From Prosapia bicincta (lineage: Eukaryota > Arthropoda > Insecta > Hemiptera > Cercopidae): DNA of 64,000 nucleotides. The notes under the pieces were generated by a model. It saw nothing but the letters and a program-made list of their open reading frames with translations. It did no database searches and was not told the DNA's origin. Positions 12,354 to 23,704 of this stretch are shown here, in pieces (position 1 is the stretch's first letter; every line of letters begins with the position of its first letter). The DNA lies in assembly GCA_036971475.1 (NCBI GenBank), contig JBAIZL010000002.1:332767320-332831319 (forward strand), written 5' to 3'. A program made the translations under genes and the position numbers.

Positions 12354-12366
12354 TTAAAATGTTTAA

Positions 12367-12413
12367 TATTCCTGATGATGTTGGTACTGTTAGCCAACGA
12401 AAAGCTTTGAATT
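12367..12413 (+). ncRNA. Hammerhead-ribozyme-like motif in palindrome arm 2
   Basis: Stem I ATTC pairs with GAAT. The core CTGATGA is exact at 12372-12378. Stem II is GTTGG/CCAAC, and the second core strand GAAA lies at 12399-12402. Stem III is the minimal palindrome AAGCTT, followed by the expected cleavage position. One extra base lies between the core and stem II, as in the other motifs of this window. Small hammerheads with a minimal stem III that act as dimers are known from Penelope-like elements. Activity is inferred, and the palindromic context would compete with the ribozyme fold. Confidence 0.6.
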
Positions 12414-12488
12414 GTAAATTCAATTATAATTCTTGTATTTGTATTTTGACTTAAGTTCTTTATTAATACACAAGAATAAATATTACGA

Positions 12489-12489
<1 letters not shown>

Positions 12490-12562
<73 letters not shown>
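12490..12562. repeat. (TA)n microsatellite
   Basis: Long pure TA tract directly following the Penelope-type palindrome. Confidence 0.95.
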
Positions 12563-12564
<2 letters not shown>

Positions 12565-13742
12565 AATAATTGGTAATTTTGCTTTTATAGATCTTAATAA
12601 AATTTATAATTTAAAAGAAATAACACTTCAATGCTGCTTTTGTTACAATAAACTTTTAATATCTTAAAATGACATTCCTTGTTATCTTTTACAAAGTCAC
12701 TTACTAATTAAAAAATTCTTATTTCCTCTACAAAGAATTACAAAAATTAAGCTTTATTAGCCTAAGTCTAAAATTTGTTATGGCAGCAAGAAGTTTAGTT
12801 ATAAAATTTAATATGAATTGAAATTGATTTAATTATTTCAATTTGAGCTTGAGCTCTCTTTATCTCGGGTTAATAGGTGGGTTTTCTAAATTTTGACTAA
12901 TAAATTTTGAGTTGGCACTTTCAAAAAAATATCTAAATTACAATTCTTACAAGCTAAAATTTTTACAAGTTATTTGGTTTCTAATTAATATATTTCCTGA
13001 ATAATGTCTTCTTAATCGATCAGTTCAATGGTTTGGCTTAATGTTATTCTATAATGATGATTTTAATACGATACTGCACTTTCCGCACCAGTTAAAAAAA
13101 TAAAATTTTTACAGCCAATTCTGAATACGTCTTCCTCGTTCCGATGCTTTTTTCCAACTGCTTGACGCTACCTTTGTTAGCAATAAAATGGCCAAGCCGT
13201 GAATTTCCGCTATTTTTTCGTTTATTCCTTGTAAGTACAGCTTTACGGATGTCATGTTCTTCTTCTTTACGGATACACTTCTTCTTCTTAACAACTGCAC
13301 TTAAATTTCTTTGCATTTAAATCCAAAACTGTTTTATATTATATTTCCACGAGAAATATTTAAAACGAATAACTTTTGCCGGTCAATGCGCACGCAACTC
13401 CATAAATCCGTTATGCATTGTTTTTACTACAGCACATTTCACTAGCTTGCCGTGTGAAAGTTTTAAGTGTATTTTTACATAGTTCTATTTAAATTGTTAC
13501 CTATCAATTATTTCTAATACATTTTCTTATAAATAGTGATTTGTGTGTTTTTTTTCTTTTATATAAAATTTTGTGATTAGATCTAAAATGTGGCCGTGTG
13601 CATTTTCTACACAAGTGAAATTAGGTTATGTTTACATTTCGTTCCTGGTATATTTTAGTAATTTTTTACATACTGAATTTATTTACATATATTTATCTTA
13701 ATTTGGTAAGTGCCTTTTATATATATACTACTTCAAAATGTT

Positions 13743-13745
<3 letters not shown>
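12563..13745. other. AT-rich intron between Penelope copies
   Basis: No coding frame or repeat recognised. Confidence 0.45.

Positions 13746-13792
<47 letters not shown>
13746..13792. repeat. (TA)n microsatellite at Penelope boundary
   Basis: Pure TA tract immediately outside the end of the Penelope-like element at 13795. Confidence 0.95.
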
Positions 13793-13794
<2 letters not shown>

Positions 13795-13928
13795 TTAGTT
13801 CTAGTAGAGCTTAAAGCTTATTTAGGAATTTTTGGACTTGATAGGAGACTGACAGACTTACCTAAAGGCAATAGTCCAAAACTGCAATCTCTTGGAAATA
13901 AGCACATATAAAACACTTAATACACTAT

Positions 13929-13969
13929 TATTATTGAAATATTTCGATCAACATGATCTTCTTCAGTCA
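13929..13969 (-). ncRNA. Hammerhead-like motif in left arm of PLE 1
   Basis: Inverted copy of the motif at 16232-16272: core CTGAAGA, stem II GATCA/TGATC, GAAA. Stem I is not convincing. Confidence 0.4.
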
Positions 13970-14207
13970 AGAAAGAGAAAAACAAAACAAAAGATTGAAG
14001 TGAACCACAGATGTGTATAAACATCCAAATGTCACAGATTATATAGTTTATGATATAGTGCTATATGTGATATGTGTAGATATTGTTATATGTGAATCGT
14101 GTAAAGATTGGTTACTTGAAACTAGATATTAATATTAATAGTCTGTCAGAAGGAAGGTAATGGAGTTGTTAAAAATTGTAGAAGTTAGGGGGAAGTTAAA
14201 AGGAGTT

Positions 14208-16136
14208 TTATCTGATGTTGAGGTTAGGAGGCTCTCTAGATTTGGTATACCACTGGTATGATAACTCCCATCTTCTTAATTCTGAAGAGTTGCAATCAGG
14301 GGGGAGGGCTTTAATTATTTTGGTGGTATAGCAATCATTGAAAGAGATGATGTTGTGACTAGCAGCGTGTTGAGCGGTTGGCCTGTCTATGTTCATGGTT
14401 CCAACGTCATGTCTGTGGCCATTCATTCTGATGCTCAGACCATCCGTGGTAAGGCCTATGTACTGTGCCGGGCAAAATTTACATTGTAACTGGTATATTA
14501 CATTACTGGATGTACAAGTATGATGACCCTGAATCTTGAAGTCCACATTGGTTGCTAGGCTATGGAAACTATTTGTTGGGATGTGTATTGGACATGTCTT
14601 GCATCTTGGTCTATTGCACGGAAAGGAGCCGTGAGGAAGTTTGGGCGGTTTTTCAGTACTTGGATCTGGTAATTTTGGATGTACTAAAATATTTTTTAAA
14701 TTGAACGGTTGTCTGAACCAAATATGTGGTGGATTTGAGAAAAGATCTTTGGTGTGGGCGGAAGCTTGAAGAATCTTGAAGCCATCCTTTAATATTTTGT
14801 TCAGCTTCGTTAGGCCTGGATGGTAATCTGTAACTAAAGACAGTTTGTTGTCCTCCATAGGTGGTCTGGGTACATCAGATGACTGAGCCAAGCGGATTTG
14901 ATCCTCAACAAGTTGTTTAGGGTATCCTCTTTTTTGGAAAGCTAGTAAGGTCTTTCTATTAAAGTCTTCCAATGCTATATCGTTGGAACAAATTCTCTTG
15001 CCCCTGATTGCCTGACTGTATGGTATGGACCTTTTTATATTCATGGGGTGGTTGCTATTGAAATGTAGGTATTGTAGATGGTTCGTCGGTTTGATGTGGA
15101 CACCTGTATAGATATTCCCATCTCTGATTGTTACATCTACATCCAAGAAGGTGATTGTTGCTGCAGATTTCTCCCAGGTGAATTGAAGTGTAGAGCATAG
15201 TGATAAGCCCTTCAAAAAACTTTCCAGTGTTGAGATTCCCTGTGTCCAAATTACGAAGATATCGTCTATATATCTGTACCAACATAATGGTTGGTGTGTT
15301 TGAGTTTTTAGGAAATCTGTTTCGATACTACCCATGTACAGGTTTGCGTACGACGGGGCCATCCTAGTACCCATTGCTGTTCCTTTTATTTGCAAATAAT
15401 TCTTTCCCTCAAATTGAAAATTATTCTTTTCAAGAATGAATTTGGCGAGGTGAACTAGGAAAGGTGTAGTAGGGTAAGGGTTGTCTGAGCGTTTGTTGAG
15501 GAAAGTTTCGAGAGCTGATAGACCGTGTGCATGCGGGATGTTTGTGTAAAGAGAGGTAACATCTATTGTGACCAAAATTGTTTCAGGAGGTAGAGGTGTG
15601 GGTATTTGAGACAGCCGGTCTATGAAATGATTCGTATCCTGAATGTATGATGGAAGATTTTTCACCAAAGGTTGAATATACGAATCCAGAAAAGCTGAGA
15701 TTCTTTCCGTGACCGAATTACAACCAGCGATTATTGGCCTACCAGGTGGAGGTACGATATTTTTATGGATTTTCGGTAGTATATAGAATTGAGAAGTAGA
15801 GGGGCTTTCATTGCACAGTAATTTTATGGATCCTTCCGAAATTTGTTCTCTGGGAGCTGTATATTTGAGCCACTCCAAGAGAGAATTGTTATAATCTGAT
15901 GTTGGGTTGTATGTGAGGATCTTATATGTTGTGCTGTCAGACAATAGCTTGTTTGCCTCCTTTATGTAGTTCTCTTTGTTCATGACAACTGTGGTTGAGC
16001 CTTTATCTGCTGAAAGTATCATGATGTTGTTATTGTTTTTTAGAGAATATATTGCTGCTATGTCATATCTAGTTTCAAGTAACCAATCTTTACACGATTC
16101 ACATATAACAATATCTACACATATCACATATAGCAC
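14208..16136 (-). CDS. Penelope-like reverse transcriptase with GIY-YIG endonuclease, N-terminally truncated
   Basis: The 642-codon open frame copies RNA into DNA and nicks the target for a Penelope-like element. Reverse transcriptase landmarks in order are DKGST at about 44-48, PGRPI at 131-135, the catalytic Asp in TIDVTSLYTNIP near 192, GTAMGTRMAPSYAN at 252-265, the catalytic YIDD at 289-292, and the KPT motif near 349. A Cys-rich linker (CNRPRCKTC, about 507-515) precedes the endonuclease: VIYQLQC at 546-552, YIG at 559-561 and RMNGHRH at 570-576. The first 24 or so codons are read from the inverted terminal arm, not from original coding sequence, so the N-terminal part of the family protein is missing. 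No internal stop is present, which suggests recent origin. It lies antisense in an intron of the plus-strand gene. Confidence 0.9.
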   Translation of the reverse strand: MLYVICVDIVICESCKDWLLETRYDIAAIYSLKNNNNIMILSADKGSTTVVMNKENYIKEANKLLSDSTTYKILTYNPTSDYNNSLLEWLKYTAPREQISEGSIKLLCNESPSTSQFYILPKIHKNIVPPPGRPIIAGCNSVTERISAFLDSYIQPLVKNLPSYIQDTNHFIDRLSQIPTPLPPETILVTIDVTSLYTNIPHAHGLSALETFLNKRSDNPYPTTPFLVHLAKFILEKNNFQFEGKNYLQIKGTAMGTRMAPSYANLYMGSIETDFLKTQTHQPLCWYRYIDDIFVIWTQGISTLESFLKGLSLCSTLQFTWEKSAATITFLDVDVTIRDGNIYTGVHIKPTNHLQYLHFNSNHPMNIKRSIPYSQAIRGKRICSNDIALEDFNRKTLLAFQKRGYPKQLVEDQIRLAQSSDVPRPPMEDNKLSLVTDYHPGLTKLNKILKDGFKILQASAHTKDLFSNPPHIWFRQPFNLKNILVHPKLPDPSTEKPPKLPHGSFPCNRPRCKTCPIHIPTNSFHSLATNVDFKIQGHHTCTSSNVIYQLQCKFCPAQYIGLTTDGLSIRMNGHRHDVGTMNIDRPTAQHAASHNIISFNDCYTTKIIKALPPDCNSSELRRWELSYQWYTKSREPPNLNIR

Positions 16137-16231
16137 TATATCATAAACTATATAATCTGTGAATCTGTGACATTTGGATGTTTATACACATCTGTGGTTC
16201 ACTTCAATCTTTTGTTTTGTTTTTCTCTTTC

Positions 16232-16272
16232 TTGACTGAAGAAGATCATGTTGATCGAAATATTTCAATAAT
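16232..16272 (+). ncRNA. Hammerhead-like motif in right arm of PLE 1
   Basis: The core CTGAAGA at 16236-16242 fits the CTGANGA consensus. Stem II GATCA/TGATC has a 3-base loop, GAAA is at 16257-16260, and TATTTC follows. Stem I pairing is poor, so activity is doubtful. A relative at 17240 keeps the hairpin with different paired bases. Confidence 0.42.
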
Positions 16273-16505
16273 AATAGTGTATTAAGTGTTTTATATGTGC
16301 TTATTTCCAAGAGATTGCAGTTTTGGACTATTGCCTTTAGGTAAGTCTGTCAGTCTCCTATCAAGTCCAAAAATTCCTATATATATATATATATATATAT
16401 TTAGGTTAGTTTTGGTTGGTAAAGATTATTTAGATTTTTTGGACTAGGAGACTGACAGACTTACCTTGGTAAGAGTCCACTCTGTAGTCTTGAAATAGAA
16501 GACTA

Positions 16506-16981
16506 AACATCCTAAACTACCAGACCCTGATGCAGAGAAACCGCACAAACTTCCTCATGGCTCCTTCCCATGCAATAGACCTAGATGCAAGACGTGTCCA
16601 ATACACCCCTCAGCAAATAGTTTCAACAGCCAAACAACAAAAATGGTCTTCAAAATACAGGGTCATCATAATTGTACATCGAAAAATGTCATATACCAGC
16701 TACAATGTAAACTTTGCTCAGCACAGTACATAGGCCTGACCACGGATGGTCTGAATATCAGAATGAATGGCCACAGACATGATGTTAAAATTATGAATAT
16801 AGATACACCAACAGCTCAACATGCTGCGAGTCACAACATCGCAACTTTTGATGACTGCTATACCACAAAAATAATTAAATCACTCCCCCCTGATTGCAAT
16901 CCCTCAGAACTGAGAAGGTGGGAACTATCATATCAGTGGTATACCAAGTCCAGAGAATCCCCTAACCTCAACATCAGATAA
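16506..16981 (+). pseudogene. Penelope GIY-YIG endonuclease fragment
   Basis: The fragment begins PKLPDPDAEKPHKLPHGSFP, shifts frame once near 16620-16640, then continues in the frame MVFKIQGHHNCTSKNVIYQL to QYIGLTTDGLNIRMNGHRHD and a C-terminus ending SRESPNLNIR. It matches the last 160 or so residues of the intact protein in PLE 1, with many substitutions. The reverse transcriptase is absent, so it cannot move on its own. Confidence 0.88.
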
Positions 16982-17071
16982 ATCCATTTTTTTCCCCCCT
17001 CCTAATAGCCTTATCTCTTTTCCCCTGACAGACTTATATAAACTATAATCACTCATATGCTCATGGAAACA

Positions 17072-17072
<1 letters not shown>

Positions 17073-17131
<59 letters not shown>
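17073..17131. repeat. (TA)n microsatellite inside PLE 2
   Basis: Pure TA tract between the end of the endonuclease fragment and the terminal region. Confidence 0.95.
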
Positions 17132-17134
<3 letters not shown>

Positions 17135-17239
17135 TAATCTGTGCATCTGTGTCATCTGATTTCTACTCTACACAATCTGTGATTACAACTTATATTTATT
17201 TTATTTCATTCTCTCATATTTCTTTTTGTGTTTTCTCTT

Positions 17240-17276
17240 CGATTGATAAAGACCACTGTGTGGTTGAAATATATCA
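17240..17276 (+). ncRNA. Hammerhead-like hairpin of PLE 2
   Basis: Core TTGATAA is degenerate. Stem II GACCAC/GTGGTT and GAAA are kept. Compared with the PLE 1 motif, both sides of stem II differ but still pair. Confidence 0.35.
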
Positions 17277-17387
17277 TTGTTTAAGTGCTTTTATGTGTTT
17301 CTATTTCAAGACTACAGTGTGGACTCTTACCAAGGTAAGTCTGTCAGTCTCTTAGTCCAAAAAATCTAAATAATCTTTACCAACCAA

Positions 17388-17780
<393 letters not shown>

Positions 17781-18900
17781 TTAAGAGTTGTAAAGAATGT
17801 TCAACCGTTGTATACTCATGGCTGGTTAGGAATGCATAAGTGTATGAGGAATTTATATTAGATAAATAAATATTACATAAATATTAGATAAATCTACTTA
17901 TGCAGGATTATAGTAGATATGGGTCATGTGGCTCTCCTGTTGCTGGGTTATATTAGTTGATAATGATGGTTTGTGTCTGAAATATTTCTATAAAAATATT
18001 TTATAATAATAGATAATGTAGTCATTGAAATTACTCTGTATTTATTAGGCAGTGATTTTGAGTTCACTTCTGCTTTTTTACAACAAATTTTGTGTAATTG
18101 AGTACATACCACATTAGGTCTTGAGTGTAATTATTTTTGTGTGAACGGTTTAAAGTTGTTGGTCAATCAGATTAAATTGTTATAAATATACTACAATTTA
18201 TCTTCCTTGCTATTGTAAAATATTACTAGCCACCTTGCTTTTGTAAAATATTACAAGCCAAAAATTATAGAGTAAAACAGTCATAAAATATAATTTGAGA
18301 TTTTTAATAAAAAAATAGATTTATTTACCATGGTAGGAACCCTGTATTGATGAGGAAAAACCTAGCTAAAAAAAAAGTAATTGTTCTTTCTTTTCATTGT
18401 GCGAGATGAATCCACAATGCAATTTATTTATTTTTCAGTGCATATAACTAGACATGGTTACCTTAAACGATCTTTGTTTAAAATTTCCTTTTTTGTTTAA
18501 TCTAAAAAAAGTGGTGTCATATTTAAAATTACTAGGTTTCTGTCAATAGAGTAAGTGCATTGGCTATCCCTTGACACTGGAATGTCAGCAGAATGTGGAT
18601 TAGACATGTTGTCAGATTGTGTTCTTTGATGTTATATAGCTTAAATATTATATTGAGACCTAGTTACAGTAATTTACTATTTTAATTACAAACAAATAAT
18701 TATTTATACACATAATAATAATTGCTCCATACTACAGTAAAACTTTGTCAAGACAATCTCACATACCAGGTTTTACCACTTAAGATACTATTTTTTCAGT
18801 CCCTCAACTAATCCTATAATTACCCATAAGAAAACTCACTCTTTACATATCATTAAAGACTTTTTTTCAGAAAGATACTGTATAATTCATAGCTATATCA
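17781..18900. other. AT-rich intron sequence
   Basis: No recognisable coding, repeat or RNA feature. Confidence 0.45.
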
Positions 18901-20560
18901 GAAAAATTATTCGTTTTTTGTGTTCTACACTGTTGCACTGACTTTATAGAGTTATTATATGTAGTTGTAAACAGTTATTCCGCCATTAAGTGAAATTAAT
19001 TTTTATCTTATGATGAGGTACCTTCGGTCACTTGACCATTGTTAAATCACTGTATTATTTCTACTATAGTTTCTCGGTCCGTAGTGTGGTGTTTGTTGCT
19101 GACGTCATATCTAATAAAAACACAAAATAACGAGAAAAAAAACAAAACAAGACAATACATTTAAAAAAAGGAAATTTTGGAACTTAAACAAAATCTATAA
19201 AATAATAACCACATAATACTAAAATCAGACAAAAAAACACAACAGTAATAATCGAAAACACTAAGTACATCAATTTAATGACAAATCGCATACAAGAAAA
19301 TAAATATGAACAAATCCCAGACCCAACGATACCTTAATACTATAAAAACCTAATAATAACACACAGAAATACTCTAAATTATCACAATAAATAAAAATGC
19401 CACACAAGACTATAGCTTTCAATCCATGCGCACCAGTGTCAACAGGCATACCTAAAATCCACAAACCCAACACACTATTCAGACCACATGTTAACTTTAA
19501 AACAGCACCATCTTACATAATCTCAAAAATACAAGACAAAATAATCAGTTCTAAAATACATCTTAACATCACATACAATATAAAAAATGGGTATGAACTT
19601 ATTAGTAAAATAAAAAACATAAACAAACAACAACACACAAAAGATCAGTTAAGACATAACCAACATGTACCCTAATATTCCTATAGAAAAACCATAGAAA
19701 TAATAAAAAAACAAACTAATAAACAATAAAGAAAAACAATAAATAGCATTATTACACTAATTAAACACATCTGCAACCAAAACTACTTCCAGTTTAATAA
19801 TAAATACTACAAACAAACAACTAGGCCTCCCCATGGGATCACCCATATCATCAATCGTGTCAAATATATATACAACATTTCGAAGAAATAATAGTTAATC
19901 CAATACTACACACACATAAAATTACACTTTAGACAAGATACATAGATGTTATTATAACTACAATACATCAATCTACCATTCACAACAAAACACATAATAC
20001 TAAATAAACTAAACAAATACAACAAAAACTTACAATTCACATACGAAACAGAAACAGACAGAACAAGTAACTTTCTTGACATCACATTAAATATCAATAA
20101 TAATAAAATAAAAACCACAGTAAAAAAAAAACCAACTTCCAACAATAAGTTTTTTAATATATAAAAAATCTAACCACCCTTGGATACACAAAATTAACAC
20201 TTACAGTAACATGATAAATAAAGCAATAAAATACACACAGGATAACGAAAAAAAATTAAATGAAGAATTAAACAACATTAAAACAATAGCAATAGAAAAT
20301 GGATACAACAAACAACTTATAGGAAACATATACCATACAATTACAAACAAACCTAACCTCAACACAACACAACTAGAACACAAAAACAAAAATCTTACAT
20401 AAAATATAACTACACCAACAACAAAATAGAAAAAATAACAAAAGTATATAATTGAAATCACTACACACTGACATAGGAACCACACAACAAAATAATAAAA
20501 TATCTCAACAACACAAACCACTAAACAAATACAGAAAAACATAACCTATCTGTATTTACA
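18901..20560 (+). mobile_element. Decayed Penelope-like element of a third family
   Basis: A terminal region at 18901-19090 leads into A-rich coding remnants. Readable reverse transcriptase pieces are PKIHKPNTLFRP near 19450, a relic of the PMGSPISS motif near 19830, and KNLQFTYETETDRTSNFLDI near 20025-20085. Stops and frameshifts are frequent. The minus-strand open frames over this stretch are shadows of its skewed composition. It ends where a piece of a PLE 1 relative begins at 20581. Confidence 0.75.
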
Positions 20561-20574
20561 AAATACTACCCATC

Positions 20575-21035
20575 TTGAATTTACAATTTCCTATCTCTGA
20601 TTGTTACATCTACATCTAAGAAGATGATTATTGCTATATTCTCCCAGGTGAATTGAAGTCTAGAGAATAGTGATAAGCCCTTTAAAAAACTTTCTAGGGT
20701 TGAGATTACCTGTGTCCAAATTACGAAGATGTCGTCTATGTATCTGTACCAACATAATGGTTTATGTGTTCGAGTTTTTAGGAATTCTGCTTCGGTAATA
20801 CCCATGTACAGGTTTGCGTATGATGGGGCCATCCTAGTACCCATTGCTGTTCCTTTTATTTGCAAGTAATTCTTTCCCTCAAATAGTGATAAGTTTTTAT
20901 ATGTGTCTATTTATTTATTTCCAAGAGATTGCCGTTTTGGACTATTGCCATTAGGTAAGTCTGTCTGTCTCCTATCTAGTCCAAAAATTCCTAAATAAGC
21001 TTTAAGCTCTACTAGAACTAACCTAAATATATATA
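20575..21035 (-). mobile_element. Internally deleted PLE 1 relative
   Basis: A minus-strand fragment (about 20581-20880) carries KGTAMGTRMAPSYANLYMG, RYIDDIFVIW and FLDVDVTIRD, the middle of the reverse transcriptase. It joins directly to the terminal arm at about 20884-21030, with GGACTATTGCCATTAGG and related sequence, so everything upstream in the protein is deleted. Close in sequence to PLE 1. Confidence 0.85.
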
Positions 21036-21049
21036 TATCACTTTCAATA

Positions 21050-21500
21050 TATGTACTTAAACAAGAGTCTTACTTGGTATTTATGCGAGTTAACTTTCAA
21101 AGATTGATAGTATCTCCATTATCGAGCATCACTGACCGGGGGTTGTAATAGACTGCGAGCTGTATGGAATTTCTGTTGCCACAAGGTGTGGTGTACCGTT
21201 ATTGTTCTATTTTAGGATCCACTGCACTGTGGAAGTCTTAAGTTTGTCTTGGGGTTAATTTTGTCTATTAGGTTGAATAATTTATCGTTTTTTATTTTTA
21301 TTTGTTTGTTTATGATTTTATTTTTGTTTATAAATTTGTAGTTGTTCCCAGATTGTCATTTTGAGGCCTTTTTGTACTATTTATTAGGTGTACGTTTTCT
21401 AATGTGGGGAATGTATGTTTGTTTTTGATGGCGTATGTAGGTATTAAATTCCTTATATTGGCGAATTTAAAGCTCATTTGTTACAAATGTATTAATTATT
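21050..21500 (-). mobile_element. Penelope-like 3' end, fourth family
   Basis: On the minus strand, a decayed endonuclease C-terminus (KGLKMTIWEQLQIYKQK, about 21330-21400) is followed by a terminal repeat at 21060-21240. The same terminal repeat occurs as an inverted pair at 60440-60770. A degenerate hammerhead-like motif lies at 21080-21131. Confidence 0.65.
21080..21131 (-). ncRNA. Degenerate hammerhead-like motif, family 4
   Basis: Minus strand keeps GGAGAT/ATCTTT as stem II, then GAAAGTTAACT. The core reads TCGATAA. Two better copies are at 60441 and 60707. Confidence 0.3.
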
Positions 21501-21601
21501 TTTTTCTCTACAGTGGAGAATATAGTAGCTTATAGCTCTGCTTTATCCCAACCACTTATTTTTGCTTTCCCAATCTTCTAACATTAAAAAAATGTCTGCA
21601 G

Positions 21602-21793
21602 GATGGGCTGGACCCATGTTCGGATGAAAGCAACTTAGAACAAACCAATGGAGAAGAGGACAAAGTTTCACCGCCAGAGATCGATGAGACCACGACAACA
21701 TCCCTCCCAGAGACTTCGGCCTCAGACCAAGACTCCAGCAGTCTCCAGGAAGAGCCGCCTGCCAAGAAAATAAAACCTTCAGATGACAAATGA
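21602..21793 (+). CDS. Terminal coding exon of the unidentified gene (exon C)
   Basis: Acceptor TGTCTGCAG opens a 64-codon exon that starts in phase 0, as exon B requires, and ends at TGA 21791-21793. The product is an acidic, Ser/Thr/Glu-rich tail (DGLDPCSDESNLEQTNGEED, later SASDQDSSSLQEEPP) that finishes AKKIKPSDDK. The basic AKKIK cluster in an acidic tail could be a nuclear localisation signal; this is inference. GC content is far above the surroundings, which supports coding. Joined, exons A to C give about 173 residues of C-terminal protein. The 3' untranslated region follows. Confidence 0.8.
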   Translation, partial: DGLDPCSDESNLEQTNGEEDKVSPPEIDETTTTSLPETSASDQDSSSLQEEPPAKKIKPSDDK

Positions 21794-23100
21794 CGCCTCA
21801 GCTGCTGAAGTGAAAAGTTCTTTTTTTTATTTCTGCCCCTGACCTCTTTCAAAACATTTCAATCTCATTTTCATATGTTTTTCTTTTTACATTTTAAGAA
21901 CATTTTATAGTGGTGTTTGTTCATGCCTACACTGCGACGTTAACCTCACTTATTTGTTAGAATTCTTTGGAACAAATAAATAGGTTAATATTTATTTATA
22001 ACTTAGCTGTAAGCTGCAATTCATCGGATCAGTGTTCACTGTTATACACTCAATGTGATTTTAGTTTTGTACTTTACACGTTAATGTAAGTAAATATGCA
22101 TACAATCTCTCTAAGTAAATGGAATAATATAAACAAATTATATATATTTATAAATATTGTATTGTTTCCAATGGTGAAACTCGTTTATTAGTAAAATTAA
22201 AGCATAATTAGAAATTAGTGTACAAATGCATAAAATCAGAAATGTGTTTTATAGGTAATAAATAATTTAGTTTTAACTTTTTGGGATATCTAATTAATAT
22301 ATTATCTGGTTCTTAAGGTTTTACTTTGTTACTATTTATTTTATTTTTACACCTGTATGTTTAACATACCTAGTTCAGTTGAAAATTTTTAATATGGTTA
22401 GTTTCCAATATCAAATTTATTTAAGTGTAATTTTGAAAAAACTAAAAGGGTAAGAATACCTTGTAATTGGTAAACTCTCAGTATTTTTATGCCTTCAACT
22501 TTTGTTTCCAAATAACTAATCCGTCGTTCATAATTTATAAAAGTGTAAAAAAGAGAAGGTGAATATAGTGAAATTTTAAACATATTTTTGGTAGGGTTAT
22601 AAAAAAATATGTGGTTTATTTAGTCAAACAATCATGTTATAATTTTTTGTTTTGTACAATTGACTGTATGGATTAGTAGTCACTCCCTTTATGTATTATT
22701 TTACAATAAAAGGGTGTAAAGATAATAAAAAGGTTGAGTTTTATAAATTTAAAATAAATTATGTAAAATTACAAAGCTAAAAAAGACTTAACAACTAATG
22801 CTGGGGTATATATATAGTTTTAAAAAATGTATAACAAATTGCATAAAATTAAAAAGTTTAAGTTTTATTACCAAATTATGCTTAGGTTTAATTGACTTTA
22901 TTAAAAATTAAACTGCTCAAAATTAAGGGACTTTAAATTCAACCAACAGATTATTGTTAGTTTTATCTGTTTAACATTTTTTTTAAATCACTCGAAATTA
23001 AGATGTTAAATTTATGATTAGGTTTATTGAGTTTTAAAAAAATTAATAAATTGTGGAATATTGAAAAACGAGTTGATTTGGCAATTTATATTTTTATTGC
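21794..23100 (+). other. 3' untranslated region and downstream AT-rich sequence
   Basis: Candidate polyadenylation signals AATAAA occur at 21975-21980 and near 22705. The true end cannot be fixed from sequence alone. Nothing else recognised. Confidence 0.45.
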
Positions 23101-23120
23101 AAACATTTATACTTAATTGT

Positions 23121-23270
23121 AGAGTTTTATATAGGTATACATTGCCTAAGATTATAAGGCTTCAACTATCTTACCAAACTACACACACACTACAGAGTTT
23201 TATAAAGGTATACATTGCCTAAGATTATAAGGCTTCAACTATCTTACCAAACTACACACACACTACAGAG
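23121..23270. repeat. 73-bp tandem duplication
   Basis: Two almost identical copies start at 23121 and 23194, and a third is cut off at 23267. The unit contains a short (CA)n run. Confidence 0.95.
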
Positions 23271-23704
23271 TTTTTAATAGAAATGCCTAAATATAAGAAA
23301 CCAGTTTATGGTAAGAGAAACCCAGTTGTAGAATTTTAATTATAATAATTTGTAATTTACAGAATATCACGTGTGAATTTATTAATATTTTGTGTTCATA
23401 AATCACATTTGCATAAAATAATCATTCAGTCTCATTTTATTTTTATTAAACTGTTAATTCTGAGGAAAACAAATGTTTTTATAATAAATACTTTATAATT
23501 ATTTTTTGTATACAATAAAAACATTTTCTTATTAATCCAATTTTATTGCTTTAACCCTTCAGTCAAGGTTCTGGAAACGTTTGAACAAATTTTCATATAA
23601 CGTGTTATAATTTAGTGTATAAGAATAAATATAAATATGTATACTTGACAGAATGATAAATTAAATTTAGTGTTTCACTGTAAAACTGGAAACGGTTTTA
23701 GTAA

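Larger units (their letters stand above)
12261..12459. repeat. Near-perfect 97-bp-arm palindrome of Penelope terminal type
   Basis: Arms 12261-12358 and 12362-12459 are almost identical inverted copies separated by only three bases. A transcript would fold into a very long hairpin. Each arm contains one complete hammerhead-like motif on opposite strands. Related single arms occur at 52085-52200 and, for the outer part only, at 60252-60330. Confidence 0.9.
13795..16400 (-). mobile_element. Penelope-like retroelement 1 with inverted terminal arms
   Basis: A minus-strand reverse transcriptase/endonuclease frame lies between two inverted arms, 13823-14129 and 16065-16378. The arms are nearly identical except for an 8-bp insertion in the right arm. 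Both arms end next to (TA)n tracts. Penelope-like elements prime reverse transcription at a cut made by their own GIY-YIG endonuclease, and often carry partly inverted terminal copies. The right arm is fused to the 5' end of the coding frame, so the N-terminus of the protein has been lost. Each arm carries a hammerhead-like motif. Confidence 0.92.

Noticed and set aside
16928..17155. 75-codon minus frame with Tyr-Ile run
   Set aside because: Antisense of the PLE 2 end and its (TA)n tract.
20201..20542. 113-codon minus-strand frame rich in Phe, Cys and Val
   Set aside because: It is the antisense shadow of the A/C-rich Penelope remnant on the plus strand.
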